This document shows, piece after piece, positions 34,761-45,700 of a DNA stretch of 64,000 nucleotides. Origin of the DNA: Taiwanofungus camphoratus (taxonomy: Eukaryota > Basidiomycota > Agaricomycetes > Polyporales > Taiwanofungaceae); assembly GCA_003999685.1 (NCBI GenBank), contig CP021231.1, forward strand, positions 1,054,001 to 1,118,000, read 5' to 3'. The translations under genes were made by a program, and so were the position numbers. Position 1 is the stretch's first letter; each line of letters starts with the position of its first letter. Under the pieces are notes generated by a model. That model was not told the origin of the DNA, did no database searches, and worked only from the letters and a program-made list of their open reading frames with translations.

Positions 34761-36759
34761 GAAGCTTTTGAGGCATTGAAGAAAGCCTTCCTGGAACAAC
34801 CGGTTTTACAGATGCCTGACCCAGAGAAGTCGTTCGCGTTGGAAACGGATGCATCGAAGTTCGCCACGGGCGCCGTCCTCAGGCAAAAGGACGACAACGG
34901 CGATTGGCATTTATGCAGTTATATTTTCCAGAGCATGGCGCCAGCGGAACGAAATTATGACGTCTATGATCGAGAACTCATGGGTGTCATGAGGGGACTC
35001 AACGAATGGAGTCACCTTCTCATTGGAAGCCCGTACCCAGTCACGATTTATAGCGACCACAAGAATCTGGCGTACTGGAAGACGGCACGGAATCTAAATC
35101 GAAGACAAGCACGATGGGCTCTTCGCTTGTCCGAATTCGATTACAGGTTAATTCATGTACCGGGCACGCAAATGGTGCAAAGCGATGCGCTCTCCTGACG
35201 CCCCGACCACGACAATGGTTCATCAGACAACCAGAATGTAACCGTCCTACCAGACAAGGTATGGGTGGCGGCAATCGACACGAGTCTCAGGGCTTCCATC
35301 GCGAAAGCATGCATAAATGACTCGGTGTATACGGAAGGGATGCGTAACGCACGAAACGGCTCAAACGACCACTGGACAATTCGAGACGGAGACCTCCTCT
35401 ACGATAATCGGGTGTATATTCCCCTGGATGAGGATCTACAACGACAAACGGTCTCGAATTATCATGACCTCCTCTCCGCCGGCCACCCTGGAATTCAGAA
35501 AACTCTCTCGTCTATTCAACGAGACTACTGGTGGCCTGGAATGGCTGACTTCGTCACACGATACGTCAAAGGTTGCAGCATCTGCCAGCAAATGAAAGTT
35601 AACACGCACCCCATCCGACCAGCCCTACTCCCGATCAAATCCGCGCAGCACGCCACTCCGTTCAGTACATTCTGCTGCGATTTCATTACGGATTTGCCGA
35701 CTTCGGAAGGCTACGATTCAATTTTGGTCGTTGTGGACCACGACCTTACGAAGGGGGTAATTTTCATTCCATGCAACAAAACGATTGACGCATCAGGAAC
35801 AGCCGAGGCATTGTATCACGAGGTATACAAGTGGTTTGGTCTTCCGGACAAGATCATTAGCGATTGAGGGCCACAATTCGCATCAAAGGTATTTCAGGAG
35901 CTCTGCCGTATGACCGGAGTCAAGTCGGCCATGAGCACAGCGTTCCACCCTCAAACGGACGGAGAGACGGAACGAGTCAACCAAGAACTGGAGATCTACC
36001 TGCGATGCTTTACAAGCAACAATCTGGACGACTGGTCGTCACTGCTGGGCTCAGCACAATTCGCTCACAACTCGCGTGAGCATTCAACAATTAAGGTGTC
36101 ACCTTTCAAAGTCATGATGGGCTATGAACCTCGAGGGATTCCCGTTGTACACCCCGGATCGAACACACCGGGCGCTGCTTATCGACTGCGGAACTTGCAG
36201 AAGATTCGGGAAGACGCACACTCAGCAATGGAGCTAGCACAGGCGGTGTTAGCAAGATGTGTGAAACCCAAGGGAACGGGTTTCCGCAAAGGACAAAAGG
36301 TATGGCTAGACTCACAGAATCTAAAGCTGCCATACCCGACGAGGAAGTTGGCTCTCAAGCGCGAGGGACCCTTCGAAATCACGGACGTTCTAGGACCGGT
36401 GTCTTACAAGCTGAAACTCCCGACGACATGGTGAGTGCACCCCGTTTTCCACGCTGCACTTCTGTTGCCCTACACCGAGACAGACACGCATGATCCCAAC
36501 TACATGGAACCACCACTGGAGCTCATCAGCGGCGAAGATAACTATGAAGTCGAAGCTCTGGTTGGACATCGTGAGAATCGCTGAAGGAATCACCGAGAGT
36601 ACCGAGTCAGGTGGAAAGGTTACTCATCCGCCGATGACTCATGTGAACCGGAAGAAAACTTAGCTGGTACTGTGGACGGGCTGCTAAACGCATATAAGCA
36701 GCACAAGAATTTACGATGAGTGAAAAAGGAGTCGCATTTTCACCCCACTCATCACTCGC

Positions 36760-37014
36760 ATGTCTCAGTCAAACGGTCCTTCATCCTCGTTCACTCGCTA
36801 CGGTCCCTGCTACCTCTGCGGTAGCACTCTTCACTCGCACAGGACATGCCCCGACTACAAATGTCTCCGCTGTAGTCGCCCATCGCCTGGGCATCTTACG
36901 CGCGAATGCACCGCCGTCAACTATGCATTCGCCTACGACCCGGAACCGCCGTACCATCCAGAGTGGTTCCTGCATGTCGTTAAACTGCGAGGGAACGACC
37001 ATGCACGTCGCTAA
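36760..37014 (+). CDS. Accessory ORF of B2, 84 aa, double zinc knuckle
   Basis: Same position and length as 17005-17259 in B1, starting MSQSNGPSSSFTRYGPCYLC. The first knuckle is CX2CX4HX4C, the second CX2CX6HX4C. Substitutions between the two copies leave all the second-knuckle Cys and His residues and both ends of the ORF in place, while nearby pol segments are broken. It lies about 50 bp after the last chromodomain codons, so it would need re-initiation, a subgenomic RNA or splicing to be made. Confidence 0.7.
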   Translation: MSQSNGPSSSFTRYGPCYLCGSTLHSHRTCPDYKCLRCSRPSPGHLTRECTAVNYAFAYDPEPPYHPEWFLHVVKLRGNDHARR

Positions 37015-37288
37015 ACTACACCGTACGACCGACATGTTGTAAAACTGTAAAGTTCGAGCTGAAAGGATGCTCACAGTTGGAGGGGTCATCCCCTATGGGT
37101 TCAAGGGTCATCCCTTATCGGTCGCGGTGAAACACCCGCTAGTCACTTCCAGGAAAGTTTTTCAAGTTCATCCTCGGAAGTTCGTCAAGTTCGTCGACGG
37201 TTGTCAAAGTTCGACTCGGAGAAACTCGATACGTCCCCATTGGAGTTTAGTTGATTGACCAGGCGTTCAATCATAAGTAGGGGGGTAA

Positions 37289-37841
37289 TGATACAATTTC
37301 TTTCATCGCATATCTTATCGGTCGGACCTCAGATCGGTCTCATGACCTTTCGCTTCTAGGACGGGCCTCGGGTAGGCCCAGCTTCTTCGCGCAGCATCTT
37401 GACTTATCGCTGCTTATGGTACGGGCCCTGGACGGGCCCCAGTTACTCATGGACGCTGACTCATATTGGGCCCCGCTGACATATTCCGTCTTACGTTTAC
37501 TGATTGCTAATACGGCCCGATGACTCATATCGCCTTACTTACGCTTACTCATGCTGATCCTTAGACCACGTGCCATGGTCCGTGCGCAGAGTAGAATACG
37601 TATATAAGGCCCTGTACTTTGTAGGTCGGACCTTAAGTTCAATCTGGTTACCAAGTAGCTAGTCACCACTAGCAATCTTATACTCGTATCTTGCGACCTC
37701 TCGCTTCGTACCTGAGTACTCGCTCGACTCCATTGACTTCACCCAGGAGGACATATGCAGTGTCCATAAAGCCTCACTACTATCTCTAGTAGCCAGGTCC
37801 TCACGTTCGAGGCTTTCCGGTCTTGATACCAGCTTGTATCA
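37289..37841 (+). repeat. B2 3' LTR
   Basis: 553 bp, with the extra 11-bp GGGCCC-containing unit near 37425-37438, as in the B1 3' LTR. Confidence 0.93.
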
Positions 37842-38029
37842 GATTAGACACAAGTATGTATGAATACAAGATCAAATACTGTTTACACTTACAGATTGTG
37901 ATTTATATGTGGTCCATTAGTAAAATTAGTAGCATTAGTGTGGTGTAAGGGAAAATTAATGGAGGAAAAGAAGTGATAGTACAGTAACTGCCTTTTTAGT
38001 ACTAATTATGAAGAGTGGTTTTTCCTGAT

Positions 38030-38453
38030 GTTCTCAAGTCCTTAAGCATTGGCCTTTATTGCTGCTTTACGTTTTGGTAACTGAGTATGGAGTATTTTCA
38101 GTAGCTCATCCCAGAGAGAGCTGAAACCTGCAGCTCCTTTTTTTCAATTCATTGTCAACATATTCATTACCTGGTATATCACTGTGACCAGGAGTCCATG
38201 CTATGTAAATGTGAAGATCATGGAACTCTTTATGTAATTGGTGGATTTTGGTCCTGATACTGTTTAGGCAAAACACATCAGAAACAGTCCACTTTGATGA
38301 TTTTGTTCCTGATTTTCTGACAGTGGAGGTCTCACAGTGTTGGGTTTTCATGCATTGATTTTGAGACAAGAATCTCAGCTTATGGCCTGATTCTCCTTGG
38401 TGACCATGCCAGAAATGCGACCGAGGCGGAAATTTGCGTGTATTTGGCCGCAC
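38030..38453 (-). pseudogene. LINE-type RNase H fragment
   Basis: The minus-strand frame 38453-38106 contains LHIYIAWTPGHSDIPGNEYVD (about 38210-38150), the C-terminal signature of RNase H domains in non-LTR retrotransposons. Another frame continues to about 38030 with a TQLPKRKAAIKA-like tail, so one frame change is present. No reverse transcriptase or endonuclease is near, so this is a short 3' remnant. A host RNase H1 is unlikely given the isolated fragment. Confidence 0.6.
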
Positions 38454-38600
38454 GACTCGTTTCGTGCAAACAGCTGTATTGATCTAGACATCGCAAAGTG
38501 AAACGGGCCTGTGTCGCCGATTCCTTCGTTCTTTTTCAGGTCGTTGCTGACTGCCATCACTCGTTGGGACGTGGACACACTTGCTGCACTCGCTTACGCG

Positions 38601-41600
38601 ATGACGACGTCCTCCAGCCGCCAAAATTCGCGTTTCTCGTCCCTCAAGGTCTTCAAGTTTGCTCCCGCAAAGCCGCCACCCCTACCACCAAAGGATCCCT
38701 ACTATCTACATAATCCATCCCTCCCCTCCCTCGGCCACTCTCTTTCACCAGACACTCCCGGTTCACAGCCCGTTACGCCTCTCTCTGCTCAATACGCAGG
38801 TCTTATTCGTAGCCCGTCGCCGTCGCCATCCTATGCCCCCAGTCGCGTGACAATGTCGCCTTCTACCAGCAGCTCGACTCTCTCCCCAGAGTCCGCCGGT
38901 TTCCGTAAGGGCCTCCAGAAGCTCACCAGCTTCTCCAAGCGGCCGAGGACACCTAAGTCGCCGGAGCCGGGGCGCACAGGCGACATGCAGCCACCAGAAC
39001 CCGCTGACGATCCGTCCATATCGCTTCCATGGAACTTTCAGGTATGTGATCCTCTTCAACCTTACTTAATTCAAGCTGAGCTCTCACTACCTAGCACAAC
39101 GTGCATGTCGATGAAGGGTACGCATTCTTCGTCTCTACCTCCCACTACTCTGACTCTCCCGCAGTTACGTCGGCCTCCCGCCCACCTGGTCTGCGCGCCT
39201 CACGGACCTTGGCTTCAGTGACGATGAGATCACCACGATTCATGCTCGTCGTGCTGCCTCCCGCTCTCTCCACTCCCGTTCTATTTACTCCCTCGCACCT
39301 TCTGCCACGTCCTCCGGTACTTCCGCATCCGCTGTAGATCGTACAAGCGTTGCTACGACTGTCACACAGTCTACTTACCGTCCACATTCGCCCGCCTATG
39401 CGCATCCGCCCCCGCGCCCGCCTCATGGATATGTCGGATCGGAGGCATCACGTTCTCAGAGTTCGCTGTCATCTCGTGCGTCGCGCGCGCGCTCGCACCT
39501 CCGCAACATTTCGAACGGGTCGCGGCAGCAGTCCGACACTCCGGTGTCGACGTCCGCTTTATCTTCTGAAGCAGCATCGGTGGACATTTCCTACGTATCG
39601 TACTCGAGTACAGATGCGGACCTCAGCCTCTCAGCCTTCCCACAGCCCCCTGCAACACGACGAACACCTCCGCCACCACCTGCAGCACAGGGCCATTCTC
39701 GGCCTTTCCCACCCCCTGCTCCCTCCGAAGTCTCAACCTCCACTTCTGCCTCGAACTCATCCGGCTCGTCGAAAGAGCAGCCGCCAAGGACGCCGCCACG
39801 CAGAGCATATCATGTGGCAAATGATTCCCTAAGCTCGATCTCGTCCCCCCCGCCTGCGTATAGTACCTCGCGGAAGCACACACCTGTGAACGGCGTCGAC
39901 GAGGAGCTTGTGCTCTCCTCGTCTCCACAACATGTGGTAGTTGACTCTCCAGGCCGAGCTGAGGCGAAGGCGACTTTTGCAGCAGCGTCACCAAAGCACC
40001 AGGCGAAAGAAAATGATAGTGTAGGTATAGGTCTTGGAGTGAGCAGAATACAAGGAGGAAGGGGGCCTTCGAAGCTGACGATGCCACCGCGGTTATCGCT
40101 CGACAAAAATACGCTGGACATGGAAGGTTGGTCTGCATCATTATTATCCGCGCTGCCCCCTGCGAACGAGGACCCAAGCGCTTCCACTCACAATAAGCCC
40201 CTCTCAATGTCGACCTTTCCTCCACTGTCATTCTCTTCTAATCCGTCGTTTAACTCCACGTCCAACCCCATAACCGCTCTCTCAGTTCTACACAATGCCC
40301 ATCCACAACTTCCGTCATCATCATCGTCTTCCTCGCCTCCCCGTTCACATACGCACACCCGGACAAATACACCTCCAATACGCGCAGTGCTTGCACAAAA
40401 GCCTGCTCCTCTGCACGACCTTCCCTCGCGTACGCTCCTCTCTGCGTCATCCCGAACCTCTTTCAGCTCGACCCGATCGTCGACGCCACCGTCCTCGGCA
40501 CACACGTCAAGCCCTCTATGGCATGAGGTCATGGATATGGTCCGCCCTTCCGACTCGAAACCTGGATCTAGTTTGACTGTCCCAGGGTCGACTACGTCAA
40601 CAAGTGCGAGCTCATGCATGCCCCCTACATCTAGCGATGGTCCTGTGGGTGGATGCCTTCTCCCGCCTTCCCTACGTTCTCCTCGCTTGCCGACATTACC
40701 ATCCGAGACATCATGTGATGGCAAGCAAGACGCAGATGAGGATGAGGATAAGGATGAGGGTGAGGGTGAGGGTGAAGAGAGGACTAGTGGGGAGAACGAT
40801 GGTCTGTACGCATCGCGTGGGCGCGAGAAGGAAAACCGAGATTCGGACATGTCAACGATGACGGTAACACCGGCGACAATCGTGGTCGGGTCGGTCGTAC
40901 GCAGCGCGCGTGCAAACGTTATAGTGTCGACCATCCCCCCGGCACGCTCAAACGACGACCCTTCCTCCCTCTCCCTCTCTGACAGAGAAAAAGACAACGC
41001 ATGCAGGAGTACACGTTCGCACTCCCCGTTTAGTTCTGAGTCGGGCTCAAGTGGCTCTGTAACAACATTCGGGTCGGGGTCGGGAACCGCCTACACAAGG
41101 TCATCGCCTGTTCCTTCGTCACGCGGTACTTACTTCTCGAAAACCTCGCCATTGCCCTCACCACTATCTACGACGTTTTCTGCTGCTGACCTCGTTCTTC
41201 CACTGGCGCATCAAGAACAAGAAAAAGAACCTTACCCCCCGCCCTCCTCGGACCTCACACAATTCGCGCATCCTTCCATTCTCAACGGTGATGCCCTCGC
41301 TTCTGGTGTGGTAACTGATGACACCAATGATGCGCCGCGGTCTTGCATCTCCTCGTGTAATCCGTCGCCTGCGAACCCTGCCCCACGCTACCCCGGGTGG
41401 GTCAGCGCGGTCGTTGCACCGCTTCGTGCGTTCCTGGATGAGACCGTTGACCCCCGCGTTTTGTTCGGTGAGCTATGCGAAATCGGTGAGGGTGAGAGCG
41501 GGAGCGTTTACGCGGCGCGTGTTCTCGCGCCCCTCTCTTCTTCTTCCTCCTCTGCTCCATCATCATCGTATGTAGCGATCAAGAATGTGCCGCTACTCCC

Positions 41601-42624
41601 GAGTGGCAGTCCGAAGTTAGAGGATTTGAAGAGGGAGCTGTCGCTGATGCGCAATGTGCAGCACCCCAATATTCTTAGTATGGATGCATTATATGTAGAT
41701 GTAGTGGAAGATTCCTTGTGGGTTCGGATGCAGTTAATGGAGAGAAGCCTAGCCGACATAGTCGTACTCATAGAAGAGGGGATTGTGGTGGAAGAGCGAC
41801 CTATCGCACAATTTACGCGCGACGTGAGTTGTTATTAGACAGTCCCCATCGACGGGTCCAGATATTGACTACTGCGCTAGGTGTTGCATGCGTTAAGTTA
41901 CTTGCAGACGCTAGGAATCGCACATCGAGATTTGCGTTCGGACAACCTGCTGGTCAGTAGGGATGGGGTGGTCAAGATTGGTGCGAGTATAGATTGATCG
42001 TGTGCGTGTTACCATTTCTAATTTGATCGTGTTTTCTAGCGGATTTCTCGAGTGCTGTTCAGGTGTCATTGGACAAGCCGATGCAAAATGATCCCGCAGG
42101 TGTTATTTATTGGCAGGTGTGCTGCACTGTTTATTCTGTTAATAATTAACTATCACTTAGCTCTCTTGTGGTGCTTCACAGCCACCAGAAATGAGGAAGT
42201 AGGTGTTGATGCCATTCAAGCTATGCTCTCCCACTGATACTTCAGCACAGGGGGTCATACAATGCTTTGAAAGTTGATGTATGGTCACTAGGCGCGACTG
42301 TCTGGGAGATGGCACAGGCAGAACCACCTTTTTCTGATATAACGGACCCTCGACAAATGGCCGATCGATGGCCACCACTCCACCAACCGGGAATGTACTC
42401 ACGATCTTTTCATGATTTCTTGCATCTATGTTCGCAGCCCAGCTCATTACGACCAGATCCTGATGAATTACTGAAGGTACGCCCCCTTTGGTCCGTCTTT
42501 CACAAAAATTAAGAGTGATCGCTTCCTTCAGACGCCATTCATCCTCAGCGCCAGCGGACGACCAGCCATCATTGAACTACTTTCGGACTGTAGATTGACG
42601 GAGGGGCGTCTGACCCGGCGGTAG
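38601..42624 (+). CDS. PAK/STE20-family protein kinase with CRIB domain
   Basis: Eight exons: 38601-39041, 39095-39117, 39165-41823, 41881-41980, 42040-42116, 42182-42198, 42251-42476, 42532-42624; all junctions are in phase and give 1,211 aa. Residues about 141-165 form a CRIB/p21-binding motif (ISLPWNFQHNVHVDEGYVGLP), which binds Rho-type GTPases such as Cdc42 or Rac. A long Ser/Pro-rich, mostly disordered middle follows. The kinase domain occupies about residues 920-1205: glycine loop GEGESGSVY, VAIK lysine, HRDLRSDN catalytic loop, APE-like PPEMRK. The metal-binding motif is DFS, not DFG; Asp is kept. It is likely a cytoplasmic or cortical kinase in polarity or MAPK signalling. There is no PH domain, so it is not a plain Cla4. 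The ATG was chosen because the frame upstream has only GTG. Confidence 0.9.
39095..39117 (+). other. 23-nt microexon in the CRIB motif
   Basis: Bounded by CTAG on the left and GTACGC on the right; it encodes HNVHVDEG, the core His-containing part of the CRIB motif. Both flanking introns are about 50 bp. The reading phase (0 then 2) is only consistent if this exon is included. Confidence 0.85.
42182..42198 (+). other. 17-nt microexon in the kinase APE region
   Basis: CCACCAGAAATGAGGAA between introns 42117-42181 and 42199-42250; it gives PPEMR plus two bases of a Lys codon. The downstream acceptor is CACAG at 42246-42250. Confidence 0.8.
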
Positions 42625-42739
42625 AGTGCTGGCTCCGGTGGAACAGTCTATCTCATAACCTATACTTTTTATATACCCTCGTGCATCACCTTGTGCATCA
42701 GTTATTGTCATCTTCTATGGACACATCCGCCGTAGTATT
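42625..42739. terminator. Convergent 3' intergenic region
   Basis: 115 bp separate the stop codons of the kinase (+) and UTP10 (-). It must hold both 3' ends; no long repeat or hairpin is seen. Confidence 0.5.
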
Positions 42740-45700
42740 CTATAGCGCATCTATGTTCCCTGCTACACTCTCCACCGCATTCTTCAATTTTTGCGCTTCC
42801 CGCACTACGCTATCATTCTCGTCCTCGGCACACTCAGCTATGAATGTCGCTGTTTCTGCTGCAAAACCTGGAGAGTCCCGTGAGTTTGTGAAGATCTGGA
42901 ATTGAAATGGATCTACCTAGGAGCTTGCCACCATGTGCTCTCCACAATATCTCACTGCATGCTAGACTGAAAATACGCAAACGAGCATCATCCGAGCGGG
43001 TGTGCATCAGAATGTTTGAGTTCATGGTTTTTAGTAGAGCATCGTCATTGACTATGTCCACAGTGGCGACCAAGCAATCAGAAAGTATGGCCTTTCCATC
43101 CCCGGAATTCAAGCATACACAGACTTGCACCTGCGTTACCATTACAATGACTAGTTGCTGTAGCTTGTCATCACGCCAAAACGCTGTAAGTAACCGTCAG
43201 GCATTAAATCGAATCGGCTAAATGGCCTCACAAACGAACCTCCTTCGTCGAATTTAAGAGTCTTTGTAAGCACCTGCAAGACAGATAACCACAGCCCTTG
43301 TTCTCGTAAAGAACTGACAGAGTAGTCATTGAGGACCTTCAAGTATGGTTGCCACACGAAAGACATGTATGGGACCATCAGAACCTAGAACTGCATTCAG
43401 AGAATACAAGTCGGAAACCTCGAGTCACATGTACCTTGAAAAACTCGAGTAGTGCTGAATACACATGACAGAAGATGATCGCCCGTGCATGCACGCCACC
43501 AGCTAATAAGATTGAACGTGAGTCGCCTTTGTATCCGCGCAGCCACTTCATAGACCAACCTGAATCGTCTGGGAATGCCCAGTCGCACAGCTTGCGGAAA
43601 AGGGGTCTGAAGGCAGTCTCATTCAGCTTGACGACGAGTTCGATAAATGCCGGTATCAATTCCGGCTCGACCTATATTGCATATATGATCATTTCATCCT
43701 ATGATCACGATCAATCGAAATACCTCTTTTTGCATCTCCGTAGCACTGATATCGAACGCCTCATGGAACGTCTTGAACAATTGGCGAAGATGTTCGATCA
43801 CAATCGGTCGCGCTGCCGCACGAATGGCTCTTTTCATGAGATTAAAATAACCGACGCGTCTAGAAGTGTCCGCCTGAAGATGTATTAGTATGTCTTATGA
43901 TCATATGTTGATATTCATTTACGTTTCGTCCATCCGATCGAACAAAAGACCAGAGTTGGGACAACGTGGGTAGCAATACCTTTGATGGCGTCCGTTCTGC
44001 TAAGACTTTGATGACAGGTGCCATGACAGAAGCTTCAGGCTTCAGTACTGTTGTGCAGGAGTCCAGGTATAGACTGATCACTTGGACGAGTTCTCTATCG
44101 CTCCAAAATGTTGGAATTGAGGAAAGAAGACCCTGTAACAGACCAAGAGTATCTTTCGAAAGGTTATGATGACCTTCTATATATGATAACGTCACACAAG
44201 CACTCAACTTCGACAACGGACTGCATACCTGCTCTGTTGAGACTGTCACGAACAACAGCGGCGCAGTCTTGAACGATGCTTTCAAGGTAGGGTATTATAC
44301 GAGGTCCGAGCGCCGAACTGGAGTTCCAATTGAGACATCTTAACAATATTGTGAAAATGTATAACATACCAAAGCGATGAGAGAGCCTGTATAGCTGGAG
44401 CGGCTGTCGTCCGTTCCCGCATACCGCCCAGGACTAGGGGAACGGTACTGGTCAAGGATATTTCTTCACCTGGGCAGGTAGTTGCGCTAATTGTTCTCAA
44501 AGCATGAAATGTGGCACGAGTGAGGGGACCATCGGTGTTCGATGCCAACTCTTTCTTGATAAAATCAATGATCTTAATCACACTGGATGTCAATTCGCGA
44601 CGAGCCCCGTCCGCAACGCTTGTCAACCGTTCACTCAAAAGTTCCATAGCGCCAGTCTGAACCTAGACAAAACGTCAATGACTTGAAGGCGCTTTCATGT
44701 GATTGAGCGCACATTCACGTCTTGAGATTCGACCATCTCCGTAATACCAGTCACGAAGTCCCACGCTGACATCACACGCACAGTACTAGCTAGAGCAGTC
44801 CGGGCCGCTAGGATGATGCTCTCGTTCGGTTCGTCTTCATCCTTGGTGACAGCAACAAGTAATAGTTGTGATAGTAGGTCTGAGCTTAATGAACGCTCCC
44901 GATGTCCCTTTGGTGAAGTTATGGCTGGTAACCCTTTGAGGACATGATCACAGAAGATAAGAAGAGCCAGGGCTCGTCGCCTTGATAATTCTGGAGATTG
45001 AACACCCTGGTCATCATCTCTGCGACCCAGAATTTGAGGTCAGGATGAGGGTAATCAAGAATAACAGGCTTACTGCGGGACTGGTAAGAATGTCGGTTGA
45101 AGATTATGCACATCTGACTCTTGGTTGACTAGTCGATGTACTTCTCGCACTAGTTCTATCAGAAGCTATGACATATGAGACCGGGATTGGATTGGGCGGT
45201 GCTGAAGGACATACCGAAAGATGCAACTCTGTGGAGTAATGATGGAAAGCGGCGAGAGGGAGCGAAAGTGATATCTGTGCATCATGAGTATTTTGTCGTA
45301 CAACCCGATTCGACATCTTGTCGATGAGCAGCATGCAGACGGGAGAAAGGAACTCGTCCGGACCAAGAACGTCCACAAGGTGCGAAAAGAACCTGTGACC
45401 ATAGTCAGCCTCAGCCTAGTACCTAGTATGATGAGTGCGCACTTAGCACGACGATGACGAGGAATATGATTTGCAGCATCAGTGAATAAACGCAGGAAAT
45501 CTCTCGAACCAATATACAGATCAAGGCGCGTTGTATGGGCTTTCTTCAGCGATGTAACCATGACTGGAACAATGCAATCAACAGTCTGTATAGCAAAATA
45601 TCAACAGGTTGATAGAGGTTTTGACAAGAACTGAACATGCCTTCTGAACAACTCTGAAACTATATGTATCATCTCGGTGGAAGATGTTTGATCCCATGAA

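Larger units (their letters stand above)
30786..37841 (+). mobile_element. Ty3/gypsy chromovirus B2 (complete length, both LTRs)
   Basis: 7,056 bp: 5' LTR 30786-31327, 3' LTR 37289-37841, perfect target duplication GATTA (30781-30785, 37842-37846). Parts: gag about 31390-32745 with knuckle CX2CX4HX4C near 32569-32610, protease about 32850-33240 (DSGA motif), RT about 33890-34740 (YMDD), RNase H 34800-35200, integrase 35470-36440 with an H2C2-type zinc region then the DDE core, chromodomain about 36545-36710 (YRVRWKGYS), accessory ORF 36760-37014, purine tract 37275-37288. It has about six breaks, some shared with B1, so both may descend from an already damaged parent moved in trans. By LTR similarity it is of similar age to B1. 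Confidence 0.93.

Noticed and set aside
40188-40997. 269-codon minus-strand ORF opposite the kinase
   Set aside because: It is Ser/Glu/Asp-rich and antisense to the low-complexity middle of the kinase; no independent support.
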